Source: CAYRVX01 sp964427875
GTDB lineage: Bacteria > Planctomycetota > Phycisphaerae > SM23-33
Reading direction: 5' to 3'
DNA: 64,000 nucleotides
Assembly: GCA_964427875.1 (NCBI GenBank)
Contig: CAYRVX010000026.1
Coordinates: forward strand, 1 to 64,000
Positions 26,415 to 34,299 of this stretch are shown here, one piece after another (within the stretch, counting starts at the first letter, position 1; every line of letters starts with the position of its first letter). Made by a program: the position numbers and the translations under genes. Below the pieces are notes generated by a model. The model was not told where the DNA came from. It searched no databases and saw nothing but the letters and a program-made list of their open reading frames with translations.

Positions 26415-27431
26415 ATGGCCAGAATCCACCAGGACCGGGACGCGGACCCGGCGGTCCTGAAGGGCAGGACCGTCGGCGTCATAGGCTACGGAAACCAGGG
26501 CCGGGCACAGGCCCGCAACATGCGCGACTCGGGGCTCAAGGTCATCGTCGGCAACGCGGACGACGACTACAGGTCTTCCGCCGTCGGCGACGGCTTTGCG
26601 GTGCTTTCGATCCCCGAGGCCGCGGAGGCGGCGAGCATCGTCGTGATGCTCCTGCCGGATGAGGTCCAGCCCGAGGTCTACACCCGGCACGTCGCGCCTC
26701 ACCTTGCCGCCGGTGACGTGCTGTGCTTCGCCAGCGGCTACAACGTTCACTACCGGCGGATCGTGCCCCCCGCGGCGGTGGACGTCGTCCTCGTGGCGCC
26801 GCGCATGATCGGCCAGGCGGTGCGCAACCTCTACGAGCAGGGGGCCGGCTTCCCGTGCCTGGTGGCCGCACATCAGGACGCGTCGGGGCAGGCGATGAGC
26901 ACCGCGCTGGCCTTGGCCAGGGCCATCGGGGCGACGCGCTTCGGGGCGTTCGAGTCGTCCTTCCAGGAGGAGACGCTCATCGACCTTTTCGCCGAGCAGA
27001 TGCTCTGGCCGGGCATCATCAGGCTGTGCCTGCTGTACTTCGAGAAGCTCGTGGCCGCCGGGTGCGACCCGGAGGTCGTCACGAGCGAGCTGTACCTTTC
27101 CGGCGAGTTTGTCGAGATCGCGCGGTCGATGATCACCGAGGGCTTCTTCGGGCAGCTCAAGCTGCATTCGCACACGAGCCAGTACGGCCAGCTCTCGCGC
27201 ATGGACCGGATGGCGCCGCCGGGCCTGCTGGAGGTCATCGACGGCGTGATGGCGGAGATCCGCGGCGGGGCGTTCGCGCGCGAGTGGGCGGCCGAACAGG
27301 AGAAAGGCCTGCCGGCGCTGGAACGCCTCCGGCAAGAGGCGATCGGGCATCCGATGAGCCGCAGCGAGAAGCAGCTCGAGCCGCTTCGCAAGATGATGGC
27401 GGCCTGGATTCGGCGACCGACGGACGAGTAG
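26415..27431 (+). CDS. Ketol-acid reductoisomerase-like protein with altered active site
   Basis: 338 residues, the length of class I IlvC. The N-terminal Rossmann domain has VGVIGYGNQGRAQARNMRDSG, and the C-terminal knotted domain keeps ESSFQEETLIDLFAEQ with Asp190 and Glu194, the first metal site. Other residues essential in KARI are changed: the His of the (A/S)HG segment is Ser107 (CFASGYNVH), the catalytic Lys of APK is Arg130 (VAPRMIG), and the second Glu of the E...E metal pair (Glu225, position 229) is Ser229. True KARI uses these for alkyl migration and reduction in Val/Ile/Leu synthesis. No other branched-chain genes are nearby. It is probably a paralogue acting on another 2-hydroxy or 2-keto acid. 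AGAGGAAA precedes the chosen ATG. Confidence 0.75.
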   Translation: MARIHQDRDADPAVLKGRTVGVIGYGNQGRAQARNMRDSGLKVIVGNADDDYRSSAVGDGFAVLSIPEAAEAASIVVMLLPDEVQPEVYTRHVAPHLAAGDVLCFASGYNVHYRRIVPPAAVDVVLVAPRMIGQAVRNLYEQGAGFPCLVAAHQDASGQAMSTALALARAIGATRFGAFESSFQEETLIDLFAEQMLWPGIIRLCLLYFEKLVAAGCDPEVVTSELYLSGEFVEIARSMITEGFFGQLKLHSHTSQYGQLSRMDRMAPPGLLEVIDGVMAEIRGGAFAREWAAEQEKGLPALERLRQEAIGHPMSRSEKQLEPLRKMMAAWIRRPTDE

Positions 27432-27477
27432 GCTTTCAGGCAGTGCCGGGGGAAGCCAATTCCGGTGGAGACCTCCC

Positions 27478-27717
27478 CTATTCCTCCGCCCCCGTCACCT
27501 TCGCCAGCAGGTCGAGGAAGCCGCGCTTGCGGTCGGAGCTGATCCGCCAGTCCACCGGCACGGACTGGAAGCCTTCGTCGAAGGTCCCCTGCACCAGGCG
27601 GGCGTTCATCAGCAGACCTTCGACCTTCATCCCGCCGTACGTCCGCCCCTCGTACGTCGCCCGCCCGTTGACCAGGAACGAATCGCCCTCGATGCTCACG
27701 GCGGTCTCTCGCGGCAT
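27478..27717 (-). pseudogene. Short remnant of a larger conserved protein
   Basis: About 79 codons. The first half (SFLVNGRATYEGRTYGGMKVEGLLMN, given here only as the region at residues 14-39) reads like the N-terminus of a larger, possibly glycosidase-related family whose members begin FL.NG..TYEGR and continue for several hundred residues. The second half (VDWRISSDRKRGFLDLLAKV) looks like the end of a different or internally deleted protein. A stand-alone small protein is not excluded, since the frame is intact. No Shine-Dalgarno is evident. The function is unknown. Confidence 0.35.
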
Positions 27718-27819
27718 GTCGCGCCTCTTCGGTTCGCGCGGTTCCCGTGATTCGCCGACCGATACTACAGCGCCTCTCAAGCCGTGACGACTGCCGTGTA
27801 TCGAGCTTTCGGCGGCCGG

Positions 27820-29097
27820 TTACCTGTAGTCCTTCAGCAGCTTCTCGTAGGCCTTGTAGAGCTTCGGGGCCTTCCCCTTCATCTCCGCCTCGTCCTTGAA
27901 GGTGAGCTTTACGGCCGAGTCGCCCTGGCGAACCTGGACGGTGATCCGCCCGTTCTCATCCACCTCGAACTGGTGCCTGGGCTCCGGCTCGATGGCTCGG
28001 GCGATCTTCCGCCGGGCGGCGCCTGCTTCGGCCCTGGCCCTGTCCGCAAGCTGCTTCAGTTGCGCCTCCAGCTCCGCATCGAGTTGCCGGAGCTGTTCTC
28101 TCATCGCGTCGGTGGCGTCTTTGCCGTGGCGGATCAGCGGCTTGGGCTGGAAGACCCTTGTCCGGGCGCTGGTCCCGGGCTTCGAGACGTGCATGCCTTT
28201 GTACAATTCATAGGCCTCGGCGTCCTTCTTGCGAAGCTCGTCAGCGTCTTTGTATTTTCGAGCGACGGCCTTCTTGTCCTTGTCGCTCTTGCGGACGACG
28301 ATGCCGCCGTCGTCGGTGCTCTCGACCTCGACGGTGCGCCCGTTCACGGTCCGGCTGATCTTGAACGACGTCTTGCCCCCGCCCTTCGTGCCGACGTGGA
28401 TCTGGACGTCCGGCCAGGGATGCTTGGGAAACTCCTTAAGCAGCTCTTGCGGCAGCTCGATCTTCCCGCCGCCGGGCCCCTGGAAGATCCATCCCAGCGG
28501 CCCTTTCCGCAGCATGCCCCTGTGCAGTTTGAACTCGTCCTGCCAGAGCTCGTCGGCGTCGTCCTCGTAGAGGTACTCGACCTCCCCGGCGGGCGGCCCC
28601 TTCGCCAGAACGGCGGTGACGGGCCTCTCCTTGCCCTTGCGCAGGACGGTAAGCCGCACCTTGGCGCCGGGCTTGAGGGCCTTGATCCGGGAGATGAACT
28701 TCTCGACGCTCTCGAACTTCTCATCCTGCCCCACCGCGACGATCACGTCGTAGCGCTCGAGCCCCGCCTTGTCGGCCGGGGAGCCCTTGATGAGATTGCG
28801 GATCATCACGCCCTTATCCTTCAGGCCGAGCTGCGAGGCCACGGCCGCCGGCACGGGGCTGATGCGGACGCCCAGCCAGCCGCCGGCGGCGGACTTCAGC
28901 TCGCGCCGGACCGCGATCTCCGGTCGGAGCTTGGCCTTATCATGGGCCTCCTTCTTCTCGGCGTCTTTGGGTTTGACGTGCAGCGTCCTGATCCGCACCT
29001 GCGGCTTGCCGCCGTCGTTCGCCTTTTCGTCGGCCCGCGCCGCGCCTGCCGCGACGGCGGCGGCGCACAACATCGAAAGCACCTTGATCTTGCTCAT
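27820..29097 (-). CDS. Periplasmic PDZ-domain protein
   Basis: 425 residues with a signal peptide (cleavage near AARA-DE, about residue 22). A PDZ domain spans about 70-165 (WLGVRISPVPAAVASQLGL, then IKGSPADKAGLERYDVIVAV). There is no protease catalytic triad. The remaining 250 residues are Lys/Glu-rich and helical, with a coiled-coil-like stretch (about 330-375, AMREQLRQLDAELEAQLKQL). It follows the ECF sigma/anti-sigma pair on the same strand, 34 bases away, so it is likely part of that operon. In the sigma-E system PDZ proteins sense misfolded envelope proteins, which suggests, but does not prove, a sensor or adaptor role. Confidence 0.8.
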   Translation of the reverse strand: MSKIKVLSMLCAAAVAAGAARADEKANDGGKPQVRIRTLHVKPKDAEKKEAHDKAKLRPEIAVRRELKSAAGGWLGVRISPVPAAVASQLGLKDKGVMIRNLIKGSPADKAGLERYDVIVAVGQDEKFESVEKFISRIKALKPGAKVRLTVLRKGKERPVTAVLAKGPPAGEVEYLYEDDADELWQDEFKLHRGMLRKGPLGWIFQGPGGGKIELPQELLKEFPKHPWPDVQIHVGTKGGGKTSFKISRTVNGRTVEVESTDDGGIVVRKSDKDKKAVARKYKDADELRKKDAEAYELYKGMHVSKPGTSARTRVFQPKPLIRHGKDATDAMREQLRQLDAELEAQLKQLADRARAEAGAARRKIARAIEPEPRHQFEVDENGRITVQVRQGDSAVKLTFKDEAEMKGKAPKLYKAYEKLLKDYR

Positions 29098-29131
29098 CGT
29101 GTTTCTCCTTCCGCTGGTTCTCGCTGATGGC

Positions 29132-29797
29132 CTACAGGTCGTTCTCCACTGCGTGAACCGTCTTTCGCACGCGGTCCACGCCGAGCAGGTAGACGGTGTT
29201 GTCGGTTGCGTCGTAGACGCTGAAGATATGCCGGTCCACGGCCCGGCGCATCCTGCGGGGCCCCTGGATTCTCGGCAGCGGCACGGACACGTCGCCGCCG
29301 GGGGGCGGTCCCGTCAGCGCCGCGGGGCGAGCGCCGCCGAGCGAACCCTCCGGCGTCGGGTCCCAGACGTGCCAGATGAGCCCTTCGAGGCCGGCCGGCG
29401 GCTCGACTGCGGCGCCGTTTTCCCGGGCGACCGTTGGCCGGCCGGGCCCGGGACCGTCATCGCCGCCGGGGACCAGCAGGCGCCCAAGGTATCCGCCCCC
29501 CGCGGCCAGCAGAACGGCGGCCGCCGCGGCGGGCACGGCCCAGCGCCGCCACGTGCTTCGCGGGCGGCGCCGGGGGCTTTGCCCGTGCCGCAGACTCATC
29601 GCACCGGCTTGCGTGAATGCCGCCCGAAGCGCTTCGGCGGCCCGGCTGTCGGCGGCGGCGTACTCCTCCATCCGCCGCCGGGCTTTGGGGTCCCGCAGCA
29701 GCTCGCGCGCCAGTTGCTCCCGCTCGGGCCCGCTCAGCTCGCCGTCGAGCTGGCGGACGATCCTGCGCTCCAACTCCTCGTCGAGTCTCCGCGCCAT
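29132..29797 (-). CDS. Anti-sigma factor, single-span membrane protein
   Basis: 221 residues. A cytoplasmic helical domain (about 1-70: LDEELERRIVRQLDGELSGP, EREQLARELLRDPKARRRME) resembles the anti-sigma N-terminal fold without the usual zinc-binding His/Cys set. One TM helix (about 87-107, AVPAAAAAVLLAAGGGYLG) leads to an extracytoplasmic domain ending VYDATDNTVYLLGVDRVRKT. Its ATG shares a base with the sigma gene's TGA (TGATG), so the pair is translationally coupled. It would hold the ECF sigma factor at the membrane until a signal releases it. Confidence 0.78.
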   Translation of the reverse strand: MARRLDEELERRIVRQLDGELSGPEREQLARELLRDPKARRRMEEYAAADSRAAEALRAAFTQAGAMSLRHGQSPRRRPRSTWRRWAVPAAAAAVLLAAGGGYLGRLLVPGGDDGPGPGRPTVARENGAAVEPPAGLEGLIWHVWDPTPEGSLGGARPAALTGPPPGGDVSVPLPRIQGPRRMRRAVDRHIFSVYDATDNTVYLLGVDRVRKTVHAVENDL

Positions 29798-30396
29798 CAA
29801 TCTGCTCCGGTGGTCAGTGTCTCTCTCAGGATCCGCCTGGCACGCACGAGGCGGGTCTCGACCGTGTCGACGGGCAGGTCCATCGCCTCGGCGATACGAC
29901 GATAGCTCCAGTCGGCCAGGTGCCGCAGCACGAACGGCCCGCGATAGATCTCCGGCAGCGCCGCGATCGCCTTCAGTGCCCGCTGATGATGCTCCTTGAG
30001 GATCAGCCGCCGCTCGGCGTCCGGCTCGGCTGCCCTGCGCGGCGGCAGCCAGGCCTCCAGGCGCCGCCGCAGCTTCCTTCGCCGCCGGGCCCGGCGCGCC
30101 GCGTCGATGCCCGCGTGCCTCGCCAATGCGTACAGCCAGCTCCGCCATTTGGCCGGGTCGCTCAGCGACCCCGCCCGCCGCCAGGCCGACAGCCACACCT
30201 GCTGCTGAACGTCCTCGACCATGTCCGCGTCGCCGCAGGCGGCGAAGACCACGCCGCGGACCCACGGGGCGTTTCGCCGCATCAACTCCACGAGCGCGTC
30301 CGATTCGCCCCGCGCCGCCGCCTGCACCAGCAGGCGGTCCGGATCCCGCTCTGTGTCCGCCACGTTGCCAAGCGGCGTCGGCGTTTCCATGCTCAT
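29797..30396 (-). CDS. ECF-type RNA polymerase sigma factor
   Basis: 199 residues. Region 2 contains GDADMVEDVQQQVWLSAWRR and the -10 element RSWLYALARHAGIDAARR; region 4 has ALPEIYRGPFVLRHLADWSY and the helix-turn-helix RRIAEAMDLPVDTVETRLVRA. It is a sigma-24 family member of the kind abundant in planctomycetes. The start (ATG at 30396, or 30390) is chosen by where homology to region 2 begins; no strong Shine-Dalgarno is visible. With the anti-sigma and PDZ genes it forms an envelope-response module. A 28-bp palindromic repeat lies just upstream and the divergent ileS promoter lies 120 bases beyond. Confidence 0.9.
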   Translation of the reverse strand: MSMETPTPLGNVADTERDPDRLLVQAAARGESDALVELMRRNAPWVRGVVFAACGDADMVEDVQQQVWLSAWRRAGSLSDPAKWRSWLYALARHAGIDAARRARRRRKLRRRLEAWLPPRRAAEPDAERRLILKEHHQRALKAIAALPEIYRGPFVLRHLADWSYRRIAEAMDLPVDTVETRLVRARRILRETLTTGAD

Positions 30397-30443
30397 AACA
30401 GTAGACGATCCGCCCCGGCGGTTCCTGTCACAAAAAGCGCCCT

Positions 30444-30471
30444 CGCGCGGGGCAATCCCCGCCGCTAAACG
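30444..30471. repeat. 28-bp dispersed repeat, copy 1
   Basis: CGCGCGGGGCAATCCCCGCC followed by GCTAAACG, with a GCGGGG/CCCCGC hairpin. It matches 46933-46960 at 27 of 28 positions, in the same orientation. It is a second REP-like family, different from the GGGGACGGGAGTC element. Confidence 0.75.
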
Positions 30472-30517
30472 CTCCGCGGTCGGCCCACTCAGCAACTGCA
30501 CGATAATCACTATTGCA

Positions 30518-30545
30518 TTGACGCCGACCGGTCGGCCGATATAAT
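30518..30545 (+). promoter_or_regulatory. Strong sigma-70 promoter for the ileS leader
   Basis: TTGACG, a 16-bp spacer and a perfect TATAAT drive rightward transcription from about 30552, leaving a leader of about 310 nt before ileS. It is the best promoter-like site in the window. The 465 bases between the sigma gene and ileS hold this promoter, a repeat, a leader ORF and hairpins. Confidence 0.65.
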
Positions 30546-30592
30546 CTCTGCGGGTTGCCAGGAACGTACGGCGGAAAACCACGAGGAGTGCG

Positions 30593-30703
30593 ATGCGGAC
30601 GCTTTCGGCAGCATCGACGTTCTTGCCGGCCGGCAGTCGCCGCCGGGCCGGCTGCGTCCGCGCCCGCATCATTTCGCCGATCGCCATACGGTGTATGTCT
30701 TAG
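30593..30703 (+). CDS. Putative 36-residue leader peptide before ileS
   Basis: It begins with an ATG 6 bases after GAGGAG and about 40 bases after the predicted transcription start. The peptide starts MRTLSAASTF and ends ARIISPIAIRCMS, with four Ile codons (ATC, ATT, ATC, ATA) among seven positions near its end. Those codons overlap the 5' arm of a perfect 9-bp hairpin, and the stop codon lies in the hairpin loop, directly before the 3' arm. The next long gene encodes isoleucyl-tRNA synthetase. This is the layout of amino-acid attenuation leaders such as ilvL or thrL. It is an inference from layout and codon content; the peptide has no known homologue that I recognise. Confidence 0.45.
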   Translation: MRTLSAASTFLPAGSRRRAGCVRARIISPIAIRCMS

Positions 30704-30769
30704 GGCGATCGGAACGCCTCCCCGTTTCACGGTTGGCCCTGGGGCACGAGCAGGCTTCGGGGTTTTTTT
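30677..30769 (+). promoter_or_regulatory. Possible attenuator in the ileS leader
   Basis: CCGATCGCC (30677-30685) pairs perfectly with GGCGATCGG (30704-30712). The 5' arm contains one of the leader's Ile codons and a second lies in the loop. GGCG (30704-30707) can alternatively pair with CGCC (30714-30717). Further down, CCCCG (about 30720) can pair with CGGGG directly before a run of seven T (30763-30769), a weak terminator-like shape. Ribosome stalling at Ile codons would disturb the first hairpin. The exact switch is not proved by eye. Confidence 0.4.
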
Positions 30770-30861
30770 GTGGTTTTCACGCGCCGTGCCGCACGGCGCC
30801 CCGCGGTCCGCTCGACGACGACCCCGCGCCGAAGCCAGCGGACGCCGAAGGAGCACCGCAA

Positions 30862-33843
30862 ATGAGCAAAGGTGACGATAGGAAGTCATACAAGGACACG
30901 CTGAACCTGCCCAGGACGGACTTCAGCATGCGCGCCGGGCTCCTCGAGAAGGAGCCGGCCATCCAGGCCGAGTGGCGCGACAAGGGCCTCTACGCCAGGA
31001 TCCGCGCCGCCCGCCGCGGCGGCCAGCGGTTCATCCTGCACGACGGCCCGCCGTATGCCAACGGCAACATCCACATGGGCACGGCCCTGAACAAGGTGCT
31101 CAAGGACATTGTCGTCCGCGTGAGGAACATGGCCGGCTGCGACGCACCGTACGTGCCCGGGTGGGACTGCCACGGCCTGCCCATCGAGGACAAGGTGATG
31201 AGGGAGCTGGGCGAATCGGCCAAGGGGCTCGGCGCGATGGACATCCGCGCCCGCTGCCAGGCCTACGCCGCGAGGTTCGCTCGCCTCCAGAGCGAGCAGT
31301 TCCAGCGCCTGGGCGTGACGGGCGACTTCGACAACCCGTACATCACGATGACCCCGCAGTACGAGGCGGCCGTGCTGGAGGTCTTCGCCCGGCTCGTCGA
31401 GCAGAAGCTGGTGTATCGCCAGCTCAAGCCCGTTCACTGGTCGATCGAGAACCGCACGGCGCTGGCCGACGCGGAGCTGGAGTACCACGACCGCGACGAC
31501 ACGAGCATCCACGTGATCTTCCGGCTGGTCGGCGGGGACCTGGGCGTCCTGCCCGCCGTCGGGGGCGCGGCGGCGGCGCTGCTGATCTGGACCACCACGC
31601 CCTGGACGCTGCCGGCCAACCTCGCCGTGGCGATCCATCCCGGGTACAGCTACGCCTGCGCGCGGACCCGGACGCGGGACGGCGACTTCCTCCTGGTGAT
31701 CGCCGAACGGCTCGTCGAAACGGTCGCGCAGGTCGTGCGGGAGAAGCGCCCCGGGTATCTGGAGTCCCTCGAGGTCCTCGCCACGATGAAGGGCCGGGAG
31801 CTGCTCGACGCCAAGCTCACCTACGCCCATCCGCTCGTGGCCGACAGGACGTGCCCGGTCGTTCCGGCCGACTACGTCACGCTGGAGGACGGCACGGGGC
31901 TGGTCCACACCGCGCCCGGCCACGGGATGGAGGACTACGGCACGGCCCTGAAGTGCGGGCTGGACATCTACTGCCCCGTCCAGGCGGACGGCACGTTCGA
32001 CGAGACGGCCCCGGACTGGCTCCGCGGGCTCTCCGTCTGGCAGGCCAACCCGAAGGTGGTCGAGTTCCTCGCCGAGGCCGGCACGCTCGTGCTCGCCGAG
32101 GCCGTCCGCCACTCCTATCCCCACGACTGGCGCAGCAAGACGCCGACCATCTTCCGGGCGACGGACCAGTGGTTCATCTCGGTGGACAAGCCGCTGGCCG
32201 GCGGCGAGAGGAGCCTGCGGTCCCTGGCCATGGAAGTCTGTCGCCGCGAGCCGGACGACGGCGGCGTGGAGTTCGTGCCCGCCTGGGGTCGCAACCGCAT
32301 CGCGGGCATGCTGGAAAGCCGCCCGGACTGGTGCATCTCCCGCCAGCGGAGCTGGGGGCTGCCCATCCCGGCCTTCTACAACCGGCTCGGCGAGCCGCTC
32401 ATGACGCCCGCCAGCATCCGCGCCGTCAAGAGCGTCGTCGCCGAAAAGGGCTCCGACGCGTGGTTCGCCGCCGCGCCGGCCGAACTGCTCGCCGGCTATG
32501 ACCCCGCCGACGACGGCGACCTCGACGACGCCGATCGGTTCGCCGTCGATAAGCTCACCGCCGGCAGCGACATCTTCGACGTGTGGTTCGAGAGCGGCTC
32601 GAGCTGGTTCGCCGTCGCCGTCGAGGGCGGGCTCGTCGACGACGTGCCCGTCGAGCTGTACCTCGAGGGCTCCGACCAGCACCGCGGGTGGTTCCAACTG
32701 TCGCTGCTGCCCGGCCTGGGCGCCTGCGGCAAGGCGCCGTTCAAGACCGTCCTGACGCACGGGTTCGTCGTCACCGAGGACGGGCACAAGATGAGCAAGT
32801 CGCTCGGCAACGCCATCGACGTGATCGAGCAGCTCGACCGGCGCGGGGCCGACATCCTCCGCCTGTGGGTCGCCTCGCAGAACTACCAGGACGACGTCCG
32901 GTGCAGCGAGAACCTCATCGCACAGGCCGAGGACGCATACAGGAAGGTCCGCAACACGCTGCGGTTCTGCATGGGCGCCTGCGCGGACTTCGCCCCGGGC
33001 GAGAACGCCGAAGAGCCCGCCGAGCATTCCGTCGACCGCTGGATGCTCATGGAGCTGCACCGCCTGGTCCGCGACGTGCGGGCCGCCTACGACCGCTACG
33101 AGTTCCATCGCGCGACGCGGCTGATGTACGAGTTCTGCACGGTGCAGGCCTCCAGCGTGTACCTTTCGGCCGTCAAGGACCGCCTGTACTGCGAGTCGCC
33201 GGATTCGCCCCGCCGCCGGGCGAGCCAGACGGTCATCCACCGGATGCTCGACACGCTGGTGCGGCTGCTGGCGCCGATCCTCACCCACACGTGCGAGGAG
33301 GCGTGGCGGCACGTCCCGAACAGGCCCGCCGACGCGCCGGAGAGCGTCCACCTGGCCCTGCTGCCGACGTACGACGAGGAGGTCCTCCGCCTGGCCGACG
33401 ACCTCCGCCCGGTCAACCCGGACCTCGGGGCCTTCAGCGCCGACGAGTTGAAGGTCGGCCCGGCGTGGATCTGGGAGAGGCTGATGGACCTCCGCGGCGC
33501 GGGGCTGGTCAAGCTGGAGGCCCTGCGAAACGCCGGGGTCAAGAACCCGCTGGACGCCGAGGCCGTCTTCCGCGTGGCCGCCGACAACGACGACGCCGCC
33601 GAGCTGATCGAGGCCTACCGCGGCGAGCTGGAGGACCTGCTCGGCGTCGGCTACGCCCGCGTCGAGCGGGCCGACGACCTGCCCGAGTCCGTCACCGTGG
33701 ACGTCGAGGTCCTCGACGCCCGCGATCGGTACGCCCGCTGCGCCCGTAGTTGGAAGCGCCGCCCCGACGTGGGCTCGAATCCCGACTGGCCGGACCTCTC
33801 CGCCCGCGACGCCGCCGTGATGGAAGAACTCAGCGAGCCGTGA
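30862..33843 (+). CDS. ileS: Isoleucyl-tRNA synthetase
   Basis: 993 residues. The class I signatures are DGPPYANGNIHMG (HIGH motif, about 67-79) and KMSKSLGN (about 643), with the editing domain between them (WTTTPWTLPANLAVAI, and GTGLVHTAPGHGMEDYG with its catalytic Asp) and an anticodon-binding domain after. The C-terminal zinc-binding Cys4 module of E. coli IleS is not present: only one Cys lies in the last 40 residues. The enzyme charges tRNA-Ile and hydrolyses mischarged Val. The ATG at 30862 is chosen because homology starts there (SYKDTLNLPRTDFSMR); the frame is open further upstream through the leader. Two small membrane-protein genes follow and may be read from the same transcript. 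Confidence 0.96.
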   Translation: MSKGDDRKSYKDTLNLPRTDFSMRAGLLEKEPAIQAEWRDKGLYARIRAARRGGQRFILHDGPPYANGNIHMGTALNKVLKDIVVRVRNMAGCDAPYVPGWDCHGLPIEDKVMRELGESAKGLGAMDIRARCQAYAARFARLQSEQFQRLGVTGDFDNPYITMTPQYEAAVLEVFARLVEQKLVYRQLKPVHWSIENRTALADAELEYHDRDDTSIHVIFRLVGGDLGVLPAVGGAAAALLIWTTTPWTLPANLAVAIHPGYSYACARTRTRDGDFLLVIAERLVETVAQVVREKRPGYLESLEVLATMKGRELLDAKLTYAHPLVADRTCPVVPADYVTLEDGTGLVHTAPGHGMEDYGTALKCGLDIYCPVQADGTFDETAPDWLRGLSVWQANPKVVEFLAEAGTLVLAEAVRHSYPHDWRSKTPTIFRATDQWFISVDKPLAGGERSLRSLAMEVCRREPDDGGVEFVPAWGRNRIAGMLESRPDWCISRQRSWGLPIPAFYNRLGEPLMTPASIRAVKSVVAEKGSDAWFAAAPAELLAGYDPADDGDLDDADRFAVDKLTAGSDIFDVWFESGSSWFAVAVEGGLVDDVPVELYLEGSDQHRGWFQLSLLPGLGACGKAPFKTVLTHGFVVTEDGHKMSKSLGNAIDVIEQLDRRGADILRLWVASQNYQDDVRCSENLIAQAEDAYRKVRNTLRFCMGACADFAPGENAEEPAEHSVDRWMLMELHRLVRDVRAAYDRYEFHRATRLMYEFCTVQASSVYLSAVKDRLYCESPDSPRRRASQTVIHRMLDTLVRLLAPILTHTCEEAWRHVPNRPADAPESVHLALLPTYDEEVLRLADDLRPVNPDLGAFSADELKVGPAWIWERLMDLRGAGLVKLEALRNAGVKNPLDAEAVFRVAADNDDAAELIEAYRGELEDLLGVGYARVERADDLPESVTVDVEVLDARDRYARCARSWKRRPDVGSNPDWPDLSARDAAVMEELSEP

Positions 33844-33873
33844 CCCGCCAGTAGGCAAGAGATACGGCGAAGC

Positions 33874-34263
33874 ATGGAACTGACACTGACGGATTGCCCG
33901 AAATCGGTCCCGGAGCTCAAGAAGCTGCCGCGGCGCGAGCGTCGGCGCATCTGGAGGCGGTGCTACTGGCGGGCGTTCGGGCATTGGCAGACGTGGTTCG
34001 CCCTGGCCATTCTGGGCGGCGGGACGGCGGTCTCGACGTTCCTGGGCGCCATGGCCGGCGGGCTGTTCCAGAACGGCCAGGTCTCCTGGTTCACCCGCAT
34101 AGGGCTCGTGCTGGCCTGCGGCGCCGGCGGCGGCGGGGTCGGCGGCCTCTTCTACGGCGTCATCGTCAACCGGATCACGAACTACTACGTCCGGGAACAC
34201 CTCGAGCGAGAAGGCATCGTCGCGGGGCCGCAGGTCGATTCGGCACCCGCGCAGGCGCCGTGA
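33874..34263 (+). CDS. Small membrane protein, two TM helices
   Basis: 129 residues. A basic N-terminal segment (ELKKLPRRERRRIWRRCYWR) is followed by two predicted TM helices (about 43-63 and 75-98, the second very Gly-rich). The N-terminal pattern LP..ERR.I.R is shared by some small membrane proteins of unknown function in planctomycetes. It starts 30 bases after ileS and is probably co-transcribed. I do not recognise a function. Confidence 0.6.
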   Translation: MELTLTDCPKSVPELKKLPRRERRRIWRRCYWRAFGHWQTWFALAILGGGTAVSTFLGAMAGGLFQNGQVSWFTRIGLVLACGAGGGGVGGLFYGVIVNRITNYYVREHLEREGIVAGPQVDSAPAQAP

Positions 34264-34299
34264 CATCGAGGCGACACAATGATAATGTAAAGGTGAAAT

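Noticed and set aside
26415..27431. A standard ilvC
   Set aside because: Three essential residues are replaced and no other branched-chain genes are near.
30397..30687. N-terminal extension of the ECF sigma factor
   Set aside because: Homology to region 2 begins near 30390; the extra frame overlaps the divergent ileS promoter and a repeat.
30691..30861. Longer ileS start
   Set aside because: The extra part is low-quality coding sequence and includes the attenuator region; IleS homology starts at 30862.
33765..33800. tRNA-like T-arm (GGGCTCGAATCCCGAC)
   Set aside because: It lies in frame inside the last codons of ileS and no cloverleaf can be formed around it.
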